Numbered from the stretch's first letter, positions 25,117 to 34,107 are shown. The stretch: 64,000 bases of DNA from an uncultured bacterium (GCA_902778895.1 CACYZF010000001.1:228005-292004); one strand, 5' to 3'. Program-made: numbers and translations. Notes: generated by a model not told the origin, from the letters alone.

Positions 25117-26631
25117 TTATTCCACAAAGAGGTCGCGGCTGGCGAATTTCGGATCGCTGGTGAGGTTGACGCCGAGCTTGCGGAGCCCGGCGGCGTCGCC
25201 TTGCGCGGGGAGGTGGGAGAGGTGCATTTCGCAGCCGTTGAGCTGGGAGAGATGGTTGAGTGCGAGCTTCGCTGCGGGATTGGCCGTGGTGCTGACGGCG
25301 AGCGCGATCAGGGTCTCCTCGAGGTCGAGGCTGACGCGCGGGTTCTTCAGCGTCTTCTTGAGGTGCGCCACGGAGTCGATCACGTCCGGGGAGAGCAGGT
25401 CGAGTTCGTGCGGAAGATTCGCGAGTTCCTTCAGCGCCTTCAGCACGCATGCCGCGGCGGCGTGGAGCAACGGGGAGTTCTTGCCGGTGATCATACGGCC
25501 GTCGGGGAGCTGGAGCGCCGCGCCGCAGAAGAAGCCGTCATTGCCGTGTCCGGGGATCTGCGCCGCCTGTGCGGCGGTCTCGCGGGCGGGGAGCACGACG
25601 GGGCGGTCCTCGCCCTTGATGCCGAGGTTGTCCATGAGAATCTGCACGCGCTGGACGGTGTTGAGTTCGGTCGCGCCGAGGGCGTACTCCGCGCTGTAGC
25701 GGAACCAGCGGCGGATGATCTCCTGCTTGGAGGCTTCGCGCACGACGGCGTCGTCCGAGATTGCGAATCCGACGCGGTTCACGCCCATGTCGGTCGGGGA
25801 TTTGTAGACTTGGCCTTCGCCCATGATGCGTTCCATGATGCGGCGGACGACGGGGAAGATCTCGATGTCGCGGTTGTAGTTGACCGCGGTCGTGCCGTAG
25901 GCGTCCAGGTGGAACGGGTCGACCATGTTCACGTCGGCGATGTCGGCGGTGGCTGCTTCGTACGCGATGTTCACCGGATGGTTCAGTGGCAGGTTCCAGA
26001 CGGGGAACGTCTCGAACTTGGCGTATCCGGCGGCGACGCCGCGTTTATGCTCGTGGTAGACCTGGGAGAGGCAGGTCGCCATCTTGCCGCTGCTCGGGCC
26101 GGGGCCGGTCACGATGACGATCGGTCGGTCGGTCTCGACATACGGGTTCGCGCCGTATCCGGCGTCGCTCACGATGAGTTCGACGTCGGCGGGGTAGCCC
26201 TTGATGGTCTTATGCTTGTAGACGGCGACGTTGCGGCGTTCGAGCTTGGTGATGAAATTGTTGACCGCGGGGTGGTCCTCATAACGGGTCACGACGACCG
26301 CCTTCACGCTGATGCCGAGGGAGCGGAGATTGTCCATGATGCGGAAGGTGTCGGCGTCGTAGGCGATGCCGAAGTCGGCGCGGATCTTCTTGCGTTCGAT
26401 GTCGCCCGCATAGATGCAGATCACGACGTCGATCTTGTCCTTCAGGCGCTGGAGCAGTTTAAGCTTGACGTTCGGGTCGAAGCCGGGCAGGATGCGCGCG
26501 GCGTGGTAGTCGTAGGCGAGCTTGCCCCCGAATTCGATGTAAAGTTTGTTCTGGAACCGCTCGGCGCGGCGCAGAATCTCGGCGGACTGTTCCTCCAGAT
26601 AGCGTGTGTTGTCAAAACCGATCTCGTTCAT
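25117..26631 (-). CDS. DUF1846 domain-containing protein
   Basis: The 504-residue protein matches the DUF1846 family in length and segments (IGFDNTRYLEEQSAEILRR at the start, GPGPSSGKMATCLSQVYHE in the middle, PTDMGVNRVGFAI later). Family structures show a nucleotide-type fold, but the biochemical role is not established; some databases describe it as an ATP-dependent or Zn-dependent protein of unknown function. I start it at the ATG at 26631, where the family N-terminus MNEIGFDN begins; the 74 codons upstream in frame are Arg/Pro-rich and non-coding in appearance. First gene of the operon with proB, miaB and yfcE. Confidence 0.85.
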   Translation of the reverse strand: MNEIGFDNTRYLEEQSAEILRRAERFQNKLYIEFGGKLAYDYHAARILPGFDPNVKLKLLQRLKDKIDVVICIYAGDIERKKIRADFGIAYDADTFRIMDNLRSLGISVKAVVVTRYEDHPAVNNFITKLERRNVAVYKHKTIKGYPADVELIVSDAGYGANPYVETDRPIVIVTGPGPSSGKMATCLSQVYHEHKRGVAAGYAKFETFPVWNLPLNHPVNIAYEAATADIADVNMVDPFHLDAYGTTAVNYNRDIEIFPVVRRIMERIMGEGQVYKSPTDMGVNRVGFAISDDAVVREASKQEIIRRWFRYSAEYALGATELNTVQRVQILMDNLGIKGEDRPVVLPARETAAQAAQIPGHGNDGFFCGAALQLPDGRMITGKNSPLLHAAAACVLKALKELANLPHELDLLSPDVIDSVAHLKKTLKNPRVSLDLEETLIALAVSTTANPAAKLALNHLSQLNGCEMHLSHLPAQGDAAGLRKLGVNLTSDPKFASRDLFVE

Positions 26632-26790
26632 CGTCGTTTCCCGTGTTTTACGGCGCGTCCGCCCCGGATTTCTGCGTCCGCCATACTCCATGCGGCGCAT
26701 TCCGGTTCGTGAACCGGGCGTCCGGCAGGGCAGGGGGAACAAAAAAGGCAGGGGGAAGCGCGTCTGTTTTTCAAAAGAACTTATTCTAAT

Positions 26791-26819
26791 AATATAACCG
26801 TGAAACGGGGATTTATCAA
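26791..26819 (-). promoter_or_regulatory. Promoter of the DUF1846-proB-miaB-yfcE operon
   Basis: On the minus strand TTGATA (26819-26814), 17 bases, TATATT (26796-26791). The start codon at 26631 is about 160 bases downstream, leaving a long 5' leader. Confidence 0.7.
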
Positions 26820-26955
26820 CCGGGAATCGCCGTTTTTTTCGGAGTGTTTTCAAAAAAGACGCGGACGGAATCGGAAGATGGTTTTCCTAGGCGTTCTTCC
26901 TTATGACGAAAAATGGATTCAGGGGGGAATTTTCCACTTTTTTCCCGAATTCCGC

Positions 26956-26984
26956 TTGAAAAAATGAACGTGGCATGCTACATT
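26956..26984 (+). promoter_or_regulatory. Promoter of coaE
   Basis: TTGAAA (26956-26961), 17 bases, TACATT (26979-26984), preceded by TCCGC as at several other promoters in the window. Confidence 0.65.
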
Positions 26985-27194
26985 AACTCATCCCCTTTCT
27001 TATGACCGCGCCGGAACTCTGTTGTTTGTCCGGACAGCAGGCCATAAAATCCCCTCCCGTCCGAGCAGGCATCATCCGCCTGTATCATTGCGTCGGACGG
27101 AATGCCGAATCCCCGGAATAAGTTTGCCCTGGACGGCTCAAGAAACGCATTCCGGAATCACAACCCGAAAAGAACCCGCACGGAGACGGAAGAG
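26985..27194 (+). other. Structured 5' leader of coaE
   Basis: This untranslated stretch holds a perfect 8-bp stem, CCGTCCGA (27057-27064) with TCGGACGG (27093-27100), enclosing a smaller CAGGC/GCCTG hairpin. An ATG at 27102 begins two bases after the stem. A 39-codon open frame from 27003 is also present but has no ribosome binding site. No known riboswitch was recognised. Confidence 0.5.
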
Positions 27195-27812
27195 TTGAAA
27201 CCTCTTGCTCTGACTGGCGGAATCGCATGCGGAAAAACGACGGCAGGCCATTTCCTGCTGGAAGCCGGATTCTCTCATGTCTACGACACCGATGCGATTT
27301 GCCATGACCTTTATGAAAATCCCACGCCGGAATTACTGGCCGGAATGCGAAAGAACTGGGGCGACGACGTCGTGACCCCGGATTCCCGCATCGACCGCGC
27401 GGCGCTGTCGAAACGGCTTTTCGCCGAATCGGATCGCGCGGAGGCTTTTGCGTCTCTGAATGCACTGGTCCATCCGGCAGTGGAACAGCGTCTGCAGGAG
27501 CTCATGGCCCGCGATGCCGCCGGGGAAAATGAACTGGTCCTGGTCGAAGTCCCGCTGCTTTTCGAAATCGGCTGGGAAACAAAGTTTTTGCACACGGTCG
27601 CGGTCTGGATGCCGTGCCCGATGCAGATCGAACGGCTGATGGCGCGCAACGGCCTCTTGCGCGAGGATGCGGAATCGCGTCTGGACGTGCAGATGTCCGC
27701 CGATGCGAAACTAGCACGCGCCGATTTCGGATTGATCAACAATGGCGGCCCGGAACACTTACGGAAACAGTGTTTCGAGCTGGCCGGGCATTTGAAATCC
27801 ACCTTGTTATAA
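27195..27812 (+). CDS. coaE: Dephospho-CoA kinase
   Basis: CoaE phosphorylates dephospho-CoA to coenzyme A. The P-loop LTGGIACGKTT lies at the N-terminus, followed by the YDTDAICHDLYE substrate motif, VHPAVEQRL and VLVEVPLLFE. From the TTG at 27195 the protein is 205 residues, equal to typical CoaE, and a GGAG ribosome binding site lies nine bases upstream. An ATG at 27102 would add 31 residues (Asn/Arg-rich, no family match) and sits directly behind a strong hairpin, so I prefer the TTG, with some doubt. Promoter at 26956-26984. Rho follows 77 bases later. Confidence 0.9.
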   Translation: MKPLALTGGIACGKTTAGHFLLEAGFSHVYDTDAICHDLYENPTPELLAGMRKNWGDDVVTPDSRIDRAALSKRLFAESDRAEAFASLNALVHPAVEQRLQELMARDAAGENELVLVEVPLLFEIGWETKFLHTVAVWMPCPMQIERLMARNGLLREDAESRLDVQMSADAKLARADFGLINNGGPEHLRKQCFELAGHLKSTLL

Positions 27813-27889
27813 TCTGTCCCCTTAGAATTTAACCTTACATTTGTCCTATATTCCAAAATCAAAATAACCATATCCGAAAGGAAAAACTG

Positions 27890-30202
27890 ATGTCTGACGA
27901 ATTGGAAGCAATGCAGTCCGAAAACCAGAATCCTGTACAGAATGAAATGCCGGAGCAGGCCGCCCCGGCTGCCGAAGCGGAAGCCGAAGCGCCTGTGAAA
28001 AAACGCCGCGGCCGTCCGCCGAAAAAACGTTCCGACGATGCCGCCACAGATGCCGCGCCCGATCTGCCGCTGGAATCCGCGGAAGAAAAGCCCGCAGCAT
28101 CCGGCGACAATTCATCCGGTCCGGATTTCGGCGACGACGGCGACTACGACCCTGCTTCCGTCCAGCATGTCGACTCCTTCACGCCGAGTTCCCGCAAAGG
28201 CCTGAAAGCCGTCCGCACCTATAAATTCAACCTCGACGACGACGGCGATTTCGACGGCGATCCGCAGGAACAGGAATTCCCCGGCGGGATCCGTCCGAAC
28301 GAAATCGTGGTCGCGGGCATGAACGAATCCGGCGGCGCGTCCGTCGACCTCCCGCCCGACGACGACAGCATCGTCTATGTGCCGCCCGCGCCGAAAGCCC
28401 CCGCGCGTATGCCGCGCAACGAAGCCTCCATGCCGGATTTCCCGGACGACGACAACATGGAGACCCGGAGTCTCGGCGAACAGGCCCCCGCCGAACCGCG
28501 TCAGCAGGTCGAGTCCGCCGAATCCGCACAGGGCGAACCCGCCGCACGTCCGGCCATGCAGCAGGGACAGAACAACGGTCAGCAGGGCGGAAACCAGCAG
28601 CGCAACCACGGGCAGAACCAGCAGAACAATCAGAACCAGCAACGCAACAACAAGCATCAGCGCCAGTTCAACAACAATAATCAGCAGAACAACCGCCAGT
28701 TCAACAACAATAATCAGCAGAACAACCGTCAGTTCAACAAACAGCAGAACAACCAGAACCAGCAGAATCAGAAGCGCCGGTTCCAGGGCGGCGGCAACGG
28801 CGGCGGCTACAACAGCATCCGTCAGGGCGGCGACGATCCGACCTACGCCGAGATCCGCCGTCTCATGAAGATGACGCAGCAGAACTACAACAACGGTCCG
28901 CGCATCGAGTACGATGAAAACGGCGAGCCGATCCCGCCGCAGACCCTGAATATTTCCGAACTGCAGCAGAAGAGTATCACCGAGCTCAGCCAGATGGCCC
29001 GTGACATGGGCATCGAGGGCGTCGGCGTCCTCACCAAATCCGAGCTTGTCTTCGAGATCATCCGCGCCAACAGCGACCGGTGCGTCCTCGTTGGCAGCGG
29101 CTTCCTGGAGGTCATGCCGGACGGCTTCGGTTTCCTCCGTTCCCCGTACTACAGCTACCTGCCGTCCTCCGAGGATATCTACCTCAGTCCGAACCAGGTC
29201 CGCCGTTATGCCGTCCGCACGGGCGATTTCATCGAAGGCGAGATCCGTCAGCCGCGCGAAAAGGAACGTTTCTTCGCGATGTTCCGCGTGACGAGCATCA
29301 ACCACCAGTCGCCAGAATGCAAGCGCGACATCATCCCGTTCAACGAACTGAAGCCGTATTTCCCGACCCGGCGCCTCTTCCTCGAGACCACCCCGGATGA
29401 ATTGTGCGGACGCGTGGTCGACCTGGTGACGCCGATCGGCCTCGGCCAGCGCGGCCTCATCGTCGCGCCGCCCCGTACCGGAAAGACCGTGCTCCTGCAG
29501 AAGATGGCGAACTCGATCATCAGGAACAACCCCGAGGTCATCCTGATCATCCTCCTGATCGACGAACGCCCCGAGGAAGTTACTGACATGAAAATGAGCG
29601 TGAGCTCGAACGCGGAAGTCGTGAGCTCGACCTTCGACGAGCCGCCGGAACGCCATGTGCAGATCGCCGAAATGGTCATCGAAAAGGCGAAGCGCCTCGT
29701 GGAATCCCGGAAGGACGTCGTGATCCTGCTCGACTCCATCACGCGTCTCGCCCGCGCCTACAACACGCTTCAGCCTCACAGCGGCAAGATCCTGACAGGC
29801 GGCGTCGACGCCAACGCCCTGCACAAGCCGAAACGCTTCTTCGGCGCGGCCCGCAACATCGAAGACTACGGCAGCCTGACCATCATCGCCACCGCGCTGA
29901 TCGACACCGGCAGCAAGATGGACGAGGTCATCTTCGAAGAGTTCAAAGGCACCGGCAACATGGAACTTCACCTCGATCGCCGTCTCGTCGACAAACGCGT
30001 CTACCCGGCCATCAACATCGAGGCCAGCGGCACGCGCAAGGAGGAACTCCTGCTCCACCGTGACGAGCTTCCGCGCGTCTGGACACTCCGCAAGGCCATG
30101 ACCGGCGTTCCGCCCGTCGAAGCGATGGAAGTCCTGATCTCCAAGCTCAAAAAGGTCTCGACGAACGCCGAATTCCTGATGTCCATGCCCGCCTCGAACT
30201 GA
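27890..30202 (+). CDS. rho: Transcription termination factor Rho with large disordered insert
   Basis: Rho is the hexameric RNA helicase that ends transcription. At 770 residues it is far longer than the usual 420. The first 330 residues are disordered: an Ala/Glu-rich start, an AT-hook-like [11 protein letters not shown] near residue 38, an acidic stretch, and an Asn/Gln-rich, prion-like segment at about 223-300. The conserved part follows, with the Rho N-terminal helices ([19 protein letters not shown]), the cold-shock RNA-binding domain ([15 protein letters not shown]), and the ATPase core with Walker A APPRTGKT (Lys532), [10 protein letters not shown] and [12 protein letters not shown] strong AAAGGA site precedes the ATG. 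Similar inserts occur in Bacteroides and Clostridium Rho proteins, where they affect condensate or prion-like behaviour. Confidence 0.95.
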   Translation: MSDELEAMQSENQNPVQNEMPEQAAPAAEAEAEAPVKKRRGRPPKKRSDDAATDAAPDLPLESAEEKPAASGDNSSGPDFGDDGDYDPASVQHVDSFTPSSRKGLKAVRTYKFNLDDDGDFDGDPQEQEFPGGIRPNEIVVAGMNESGGASVDLPPDDDSIVYVPPAPKAPARMPRNEASMPDFPDDDNMETRSLGEQAPAEPRQQVESAESAQGEPAARPAMQQGQNNGQQGGNQQRNHGQNQQNNQNQQRNNKHQRQFNNNNQQNNRQFNNNNQQNNRQFNKQQNNQNQQNQKRRFQGGGNGGGYNSIRQGGDDPTYAEIRRLMKMTQQNYNNGPRIEYDENGEPIPPQTLNISELQQKSITELSQMARDMGIEGVGVLTKSELVFEIIRANSDRCVLVGSGFLEVMPDGFGFLRSPYYSYLPSSEDIYLSPNQVRRYAVRTGDFIEGEIRQPREKERFFAMFRVTSINHQSPECKRDIIPFNELKPYFPTRRLFLETTPDELCGRVVDLVTPIGLGQRGLIVAPPRTGKTVLLQKMANSIIRNNPEVILIILLIDERPEEVTDMKMSVSSNAEVVSSTFDEPPERHVQIAEMVIEKAKRLVESRKDVVILLDSITRLARAYNTLQPHSGKILTGGVDANALHKPKRFFGAARNIEDYGSLTIIATALIDTGSKMDEVIFEEFKGTGNMELHLDRRLVDKRVYPAINIEASGTRKEELLLHRDELPRVWTLRKAMTGVPPVEAMEVLISKLKKVSTNAEFLMSMPASN
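28661..28726 (+). repeat. 33-bp in-frame tandem repeat within rho
   Basis: Two identical 33-base units (28661-28693 and 28694-28726), each encoding [11 protein letters not shown], followed by a partial third unit that differs at one base in its first six codons. Unit length is a multiple of three, so copy-number changes would keep the frame and vary the length of the Asn/Gln-rich segment. Confidence 0.85.
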
Positions 30203-30237
30203 GGCGGGTTCCATAGAAACCCCGCACAGGAGGTCTG

Positions 30238-31161
30238 ATGATGAAAGCCCTGTCCCTTCTGTCCCTTCCGGTTCTTCTCGCCTGTGTACTTGCCGCATGC
30301 GGTCCTGCTCAGACGCCGCAGAATACGGAGTCTTCGGAATCCGCGCCCGAGGCCGATCCCTTCGCGCCGAATCCGCCCGCCGGCATGAAGTTGGTCTGGT
30401 CCGACGAGTTCAATGTGGACGGGCGGCCCGATCCGGCAAACTGGACCTACGAGACCGGATACGTGCGGAACCATGAGGCGCAGTGGTACCGTCCGGAAAG
30501 CGCCGAGGTGCGCGACGGATGCCTGGTCATCACGGGCGAACACCATGAACAGCCGCTGCCGAATCCGATGGGGAATGGCCGCCGGTTCGGGTTCGGCGGG
30601 GACAATCGCCCCATCGAATATACCTCTGCCTGCCTCATCACGAAAGGCCTGCATACGTTCCAGTTCGGGCGTATCGAGGCGCGCATCAAAGCGCCCCTGA
30701 TGGAGGGCTCCTGGCCCGCGTTCTGGACGCTCGGCGTGTCCGAGAGCTGGCCCTCCTGCGGCGAGATCGACATCTTCGAGTATTACAAGGATATCGTCCT
30801 GGCGAATTTCTGCTGGTCTGCGGCAGGCGGCCAGTGGTCGCCGGAATGGAACACCGTCCGCACGCCGATCGGCAATTACAGGAAGGCCGACCCGGAATGG
30901 GCGGACAGATTCCACGTGTACGCGATGGACTGGGACGAAAACCGCATCGTGCTGTCCGTGGACGGGCGCGCCGTGAACGATTCCTCCATTTCCGAGGTCA
31001 AAAACGCCCGCTACCGTTCCGTCGAGAATCCGTTCCATCAGCCGCACTACCTGCTGGTGAACCTCGCGCTCGGCGGCGACAGCGGCGGCGACGTTACCAA
31101 GGTGCCGTTCCCGGTCCATATGTACGTCGATTATGTCCGCGTCTACCAGAAAGCCGAGTAA
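30238..31161 (+). CDS. Glycoside hydrolase family 16 lipoprotein
   Basis: GH16 enzymes cut beta-1,3/1,4-glucans, galactans or related polymers. The 307-residue protein has a signal peptide and lipobox (LAAC, Cys21) and a single GH16 jelly-roll. The catalytic signature GEIDIFEY gives Glu176 (nucleophile), Asp178 and Glu181 (acid/base); AQWY and SGSWPAFW-like segments (EGSWPAFWTL) are also typical of laminarinase/lichenase members. AGGAGGT lies four bases before the start. It follows rho by 35 bases with no clear promoter of its own. The exact substrate is not determined. Confidence 0.92.
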   Translation: MMKALSLLSLPVLLACVLAACGPAQTPQNTESSESAPEADPFAPNPPAGMKLVWSDEFNVDGRPDPANWTYETGYVRNHEAQWYRPESAEVRDGCLVITGEHHEQPLPNPMGNGRRFGFGGDNRPIEYTSACLITKGLHTFQFGRIEARIKAPLMEGSWPAFWTLGVSESWPSCGEIDIFEYYKDIVLANFCWSAAGGQWSPEWNTVRTPIGNYRKADPEWADRFHVYAMDWDENRIVLSVDGRAVNDSSISEVKNARYRSVENPFHQPHYLLVNLALGGDSGGDVTKVPFPVHMYVDYVRVYQKAE

Positions 31162-31186
31162 TACTGTTGTTTTTTGCTCATCCCGT

Positions 31187-31214
31187 TTGACATCCCCGGG
31201 AAAAATGTTATATT
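31187..31214 (+). promoter_or_regulatory. Promoter of the acetyltransferase gene
   Basis: TTGACA (31187-31192), 16 bases, TATATT (31209-31214), about 50 bases before the ATG. Confidence 0.8.
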
Positions 31215-31264
31215 AACTGAATAGTCCTTATCCTGAAATATCGCACCCCCTAAGGAGGACCCCC

Positions 31265-31939
31265 ATGCTGCCTATAGGTCTGAAACGGTTTCTTTGTAAT
31301 TTCATCCCTGACCGCAAACTCCGCAAAAGAGTCCGCACGCGGGTCGTCTTCGCGCATTATATCAAAATCAGAAGCCGCAAGTGCAAAATGGGCTATGCCT
31401 CGTACGCGGGAGAAGGTTTCAGCGTCTCGAACAAGGAAACGACCGTCGGAAAGTATTGCTCCATTGCCCGCAATGTATGGCTCGGACCCTCGCAGCATCC
31501 GATCGATTTCCTTTCGACCCATCCCTTTTTGTATCTCGATATGCCGTATGGCCCGAACCTGCCGCCGGAATGCCGCTGCAAATACGACGGCGAGAAGCCG
31601 CCGTGCCATATCGGGAACGACGTCTGGATCGGCATCAACTCCGTCATCATGGACGGCGTCACGGTCGGGGACGGCGCGATCGTCGCTTCCGGTTCGATCG
31701 TGACGAAGGACGTCCCGCCGTATGCGATCGTCGGCGGCGTCCCGGCCAAAGTGATCCGCTACCGCTTCTCCCCCGAGATCATTGAGGCGCTGCTCGAACT
31801 GCGCTGGTGGGATCTGCCCATCGAGAAGATCAAGCATCTGCCGTTCAACGATGTGCCGCACTGCGTGGAGGAACTTCGGAAGATCCGCGCCGCGGAAGCT
31901 GCTTCGGGCGCTTCGGATTCCGTGTTGGCGGCGAAATGA
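31265..31939 (+). CDS. CatB-related left-handed beta-helix O-acetyltransferase
   Basis: The 224-residue protein is a hexapeptide-repeat acetyltransferase of the xenobiotic/CatB group. The sequence VGKYCSIARNVWLGP, the loop HPIDFLSTHPF, and the later run IGNDVWIGINSVIMDGVTVG with PAKVIRYRFSPEII are the family hallmarks; the loop histidine is the expected base. In chromosomal settings such enzymes usually acetylate surface-polysaccharide sugars and not chloramphenicol. It has a strong AAGGAGG site, its own promoter and a good terminator, so it is a single-gene unit. Confidence 0.9.
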   Translation: MLPIGLKRFLCNFIPDRKLRKRVRTRVVFAHYIKIRSRKCKMGYASYAGEGFSVSNKETTVGKYCSIARNVWLGPSQHPIDFLSTHPFLYLDMPYGPNLPPECRCKYDGEKPPCHIGNDVWIGINSVIMDGVTVGDGAIVASGSIVTKDVPPYAIVGGVPAKVIRYRFSPEIIEALLELRWWDLPIEKIKHLPFNDVPHCVEELRKIRAAEAASGASDSVLAAK

Positions 31940-31991
31940 TAATCTCCGCCTGAAAACAGCCTCGATTTACGTTTTCTGATAAAAAAGAATG

Positions 31992-32027
31992 CCCCGGTCG
32001 CTTCGAGCTGGCCGGGGTTGTTTTTTG
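31992..32027 (+). terminator. Intrinsic terminator after the acetyltransferase
   Basis: CCCCGG ... CCGGGG stem (31992-32017) with a 14-base loop, then TTGTTTTTTG. It lies 52 bases after the stop. Confidence 0.8.
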
Positions 32028-32035
32028 TTTCTTTC

Positions 32036-32125
32036 GTGCCGTCGCGTAACAAGGCACTATTTCGTCTCTTCTTGCAGAGTGCCGTCGCGTAGCACGGCAC
32101 TACTGCAGTGGAGGCGTTCGCCTCC
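32036..32125 (-). repeat. Double-hairpin repeat at the amtB stop codon
   Basis: A partial copy with only the first hairpin (32036-32057) and a complete 47-base unit (32079-32125). The complete unit has a first hairpin GTGCCGTCGCGT with AGCACGGCAC, spacer TACTGCAGT and a second hairpin GGAGGCGTTCGCCTCC. It is immediately followed by TCA, the TGA stop codon of amtB on the minus strand. Confidence 0.85.
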
Positions 32126-33502
32126 TCACATGTTGACGAAGAACTGGAATCCGGGATACGCTTCGCCGCCGTGTTCGCAGAGGTCGAGGCCGCGGAGTTC
32201 TTCCTCCTCGCTGACGCGGATGCCGGTGATTTTCTTCAGGGCGAAGAAGATCGCGAAGGAGGAGACGAAGGACACGACGCCGACGACGGCTGCGCCGAGG
32301 AGCTGGACCTTGAACGTGTATTCCGGAACGGCGGAGAAGATGCCGACCGCGAGCGTGCCCCAGACACCGTTCACCAGGTGGACGGAGAGCGCGCCGACCG
32401 GGTCGTCGAGGTGGAGCCGGTCGAAGAATACGACCGCGGGGACCACGATGACGCCTGCGATGAGGCCGATGATGACCGCCGAACCGACGCTCACGCAGTC
32501 TGCACCGGCGGTGATGCCGACGAGTCCGGCGAGGCAGCCGTTCATGGTCATGGAGAGGTCGGGATGATGAAGCATGAATTTGCTGGTGATCATGCTGGAG
32601 ACGACCGCCGCGCTGGCCGCGATCATGGTGTTCACGAGCACGAGGCTGACCTTGCTCGGATCGGCGTTCAAAGCGGACGCGCCGTTGAACCCGAACCAGC
32701 CGAGCCAGAGCAGGAAGACGCCGATAGTCACGAGCGGCATGTTGTGGCCCATGATGGGCATCACCTTGCCGTCGACGTACTTGCCGATGCGCGGTCCGAG
32801 CAGGATCACGCCGGAGAGCGCGGCCCAGCCGCCGACGCTGTGCACGAATGTGGAGCCGGCGAAATCGTGGAAGTGCAGGGCGTCAAGCCAGCCGCCACCC
32901 CAGCCCCACGAGCCGACGATCGGGTACACGACCGATACGTAGATGGCTGTGAAGATCAGGTAGCTGCTCAGCTTCACGCGTTCGGCGACCGCGCCGGACA
33001 CGATGGTCGCGGCCGTCGCGGCGAACATCCCCTGGAAGAAGAAGTCCGTCCAGTACGTGAACTCGCCGTTGTGGTACGCGATCGGATCGCCCGCGGGCAG
33101 GTGCAGGCCGAATCCGGCGAATCCGAGCCAGTTGTTCCAGATCCAGTTCACGCCGGGGTACATGAGCGCGAAGCCGCAGACGGCGTAGGAGAGGAACCCG
33201 ATGGCCGGGGTCATGGTGTTCTTGAAGAGGATGTTGTTGCAGTTCTTGGCGCGGGCGAGGCCGGACTCCACGCACGCGAATCCGAGGTGCATCAGGAAGA
33301 CCAGCATGCCGCCGGCCATGACCCACAGGTTGTTCACCGCGAACATCGCATAATCGGCGGTCGTGGGCGCGGGCGCTGCGGCCTCTTGAACGGCTTCGGC
33401 TGCCACGGTCACCTGAGCGACGGCTTCCGCCGCTTCCTCGGCACCGGCGCACATTCCAACAAAAACGAGGCTCATCAGAGCCGCTGTCATCATCTTATTC
33501 AT
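32126..33502 (-). CDS. amtB: Ammonium transporter
   Basis: AmtB is the trimeric inner-membrane ammonium channel. The 458-residue protein has a signal peptide, an Ala/Glu-rich stretch, and eleven membrane helices. Conserved pieces are FACVESGLARAKN, DFAGSTFVHSVGG with the first pore histidine, and DDPVGALSVHLVNGVWGTLAVG with the second. The start at 33502 (MNKMM) has AAAGGA nine bases upstream. It follows glnB by 29 bases; the pair forms the classical ammonium-uptake operon in which the P-II protein blocks the channel when nitrogen is plentiful. Its stop codon abuts a double-hairpin repeat. Confidence 0.95.
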   Translation of the reverse strand: MNKMMTAALMSLVFVGMCAGAEEAAEAVAQVTVAAEAVQEAAAPAPTTADYAMFAVNNLWVMAGGMLVFLMHLGFACVESGLARAKNCNNILFKNTMTPAIGFLSYAVCGFALMYPGVNWIWNNWLGFAGFGLHLPAGDPIAYHNGEFTYWTDFFFQGMFAATAATIVSGAVAERVKLSSYLIFTAIYVSVVYPIVGSWGWGGGWLDALHFHDFAGSTFVHSVGGWAALSGVILLGPRIGKYVDGKVMPIMGHNMPLVTIGVFLLWLGWFGFNGASALNADPSKVSLVLVNTMIAASAAVVSSMITSKFMLHHPDLSMTMNGCLAGLVGITAGADCVSVGSAVIIGLIAGVIVVPAVVFFDRLHLDDPVGALSVHLVNGVWGTLAVGIFSAVPEYTFKVQLLGAAVVGVVSFVSSFAIFFALKKITGIRVSEEEELRGLDLCEHGGEAYPGFQFFVNM

Positions 33503-33531
33503 AAATTGAATTCCTTTCCGATGTTGCGGGG

Positions 33532-33873
33532 TTATCCGATTGCCTCGTTGCCGCGTTCGCCCGTGCGGATGCGGATGCATTCGTCCATGGGGAGCACGAA
33601 AATCTTGCCGTCGCCGATGTGGCCGGTGCGCGCGCCTTCGCAGATGCCTTCGATGGTGGTCTCGACGAATTCGTCGTTGACCGCGATCGCGAGGCGGACT
33701 TTCTTCAGCAGGTTGACTTCCTGAAGCGCGCCGCGCCACATGTGGACGTATCCGCGCTGCTGGCCGCAGCCCAGCGCGTTCGTGACGGAGATTTTGAAGA
33801 TGCTGCGGGCGTAAAGCGCCTGCTTGACGGGATTCAGCCGGTCGGGTTGAATGTACGCGATGATGAGTTTCAT
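33532..33873 (-). CDS. glnB: P-II family nitrogen regulatory protein
   Basis: The 113-residue P-II protein senses 2-oxoglutarate and ATP/ADP and controls AmtB and other targets. The T-loop reads [19 protein letters not shown]: the position of the uridylylated Tyr51 of enteric GlnB/GlnK is a Gln, so control by uridylylation at that site is not possible. The B-loop ([11 protein letters not shown]) and C-terminal signature are normal. First gene of the glnB-amtB operon, behind a sigma54 promoter; by context it could be called glnK. Confidence 0.94.
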   Translation of the reverse strand: MKLIIAYIQPDRLNPVKQALYARSIFKISVTNALGCGQQRGYVHMWRGALQEVNLLKKVRLAIAVNDEFVETTIEGICEGARTGHIGDGKIFVLPMDECIRIRTGERGNEAIG

Positions 33874-33915
33874 GTAGGTTGACTCCTTGTTTGTTTTGAA
33901 GTGATGCCGCCTCGA

Positions 33916-33931
33916 AGCAAATCCCGTGCCA
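33916..33931 (-). promoter_or_regulatory. Sigma54 (RpoN) promoter of glnB-amtB
   Basis: On the minus strand TGGCACGGGATTTGCT: the -24 element TGGCAC and the -12 element TTGC in exact register (TGGCACG-N4-TTGC). The -12 element is about 45 bases before the glnB ATG. Sigma54 control of nitrogen-uptake genes is well established, so an NtrC-like activator is expected. Confidence 0.88.
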
Positions 33932-34079
33932 AACTTGTTTCCGCCTGATTTTCCCCGAAAAACATCTCCCGCCGCCCCAAACCTTTACAATTCCCGCCAT
34001 CGCCTTGACAGAAAACGTAAAACAAAAACACAGCACCACAGGGAAAGACAAGAATGCTCCAAAAAAAGAGATTTGGGGT

Positions 34080-34107
34080 TTGAAAAACAACCGTCAGCTG
34101 TTATATT
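34080..34107 (+). promoter_or_regulatory. Promoter of the restriction-modification island
   Basis: TTGAAA (34080-34085), 16 bases, TATATT (34102-34107), about 55 bases before the methyltransferase ATG. Confidence 0.65.

Noticed and set aside
27003..27122. 39-codon upstream ORF in the coaE leader
   Set aside because: No ribosome binding site and no recognisable composition; it is probably incidental to the structured leader.
28560..28790. Short repeats suggesting a CRISPR array
   Set aside because: They are in-frame Asn/Gln codon repeats inside rho, without spacers.
28112..30298. Antisense open frame of 728 codons opposite rho
   Set aside because: Low-complexity hydrophobic and His/Val-rich product caused by the Asn/Gln repeats of rho read backwards; rho is unmistakable.
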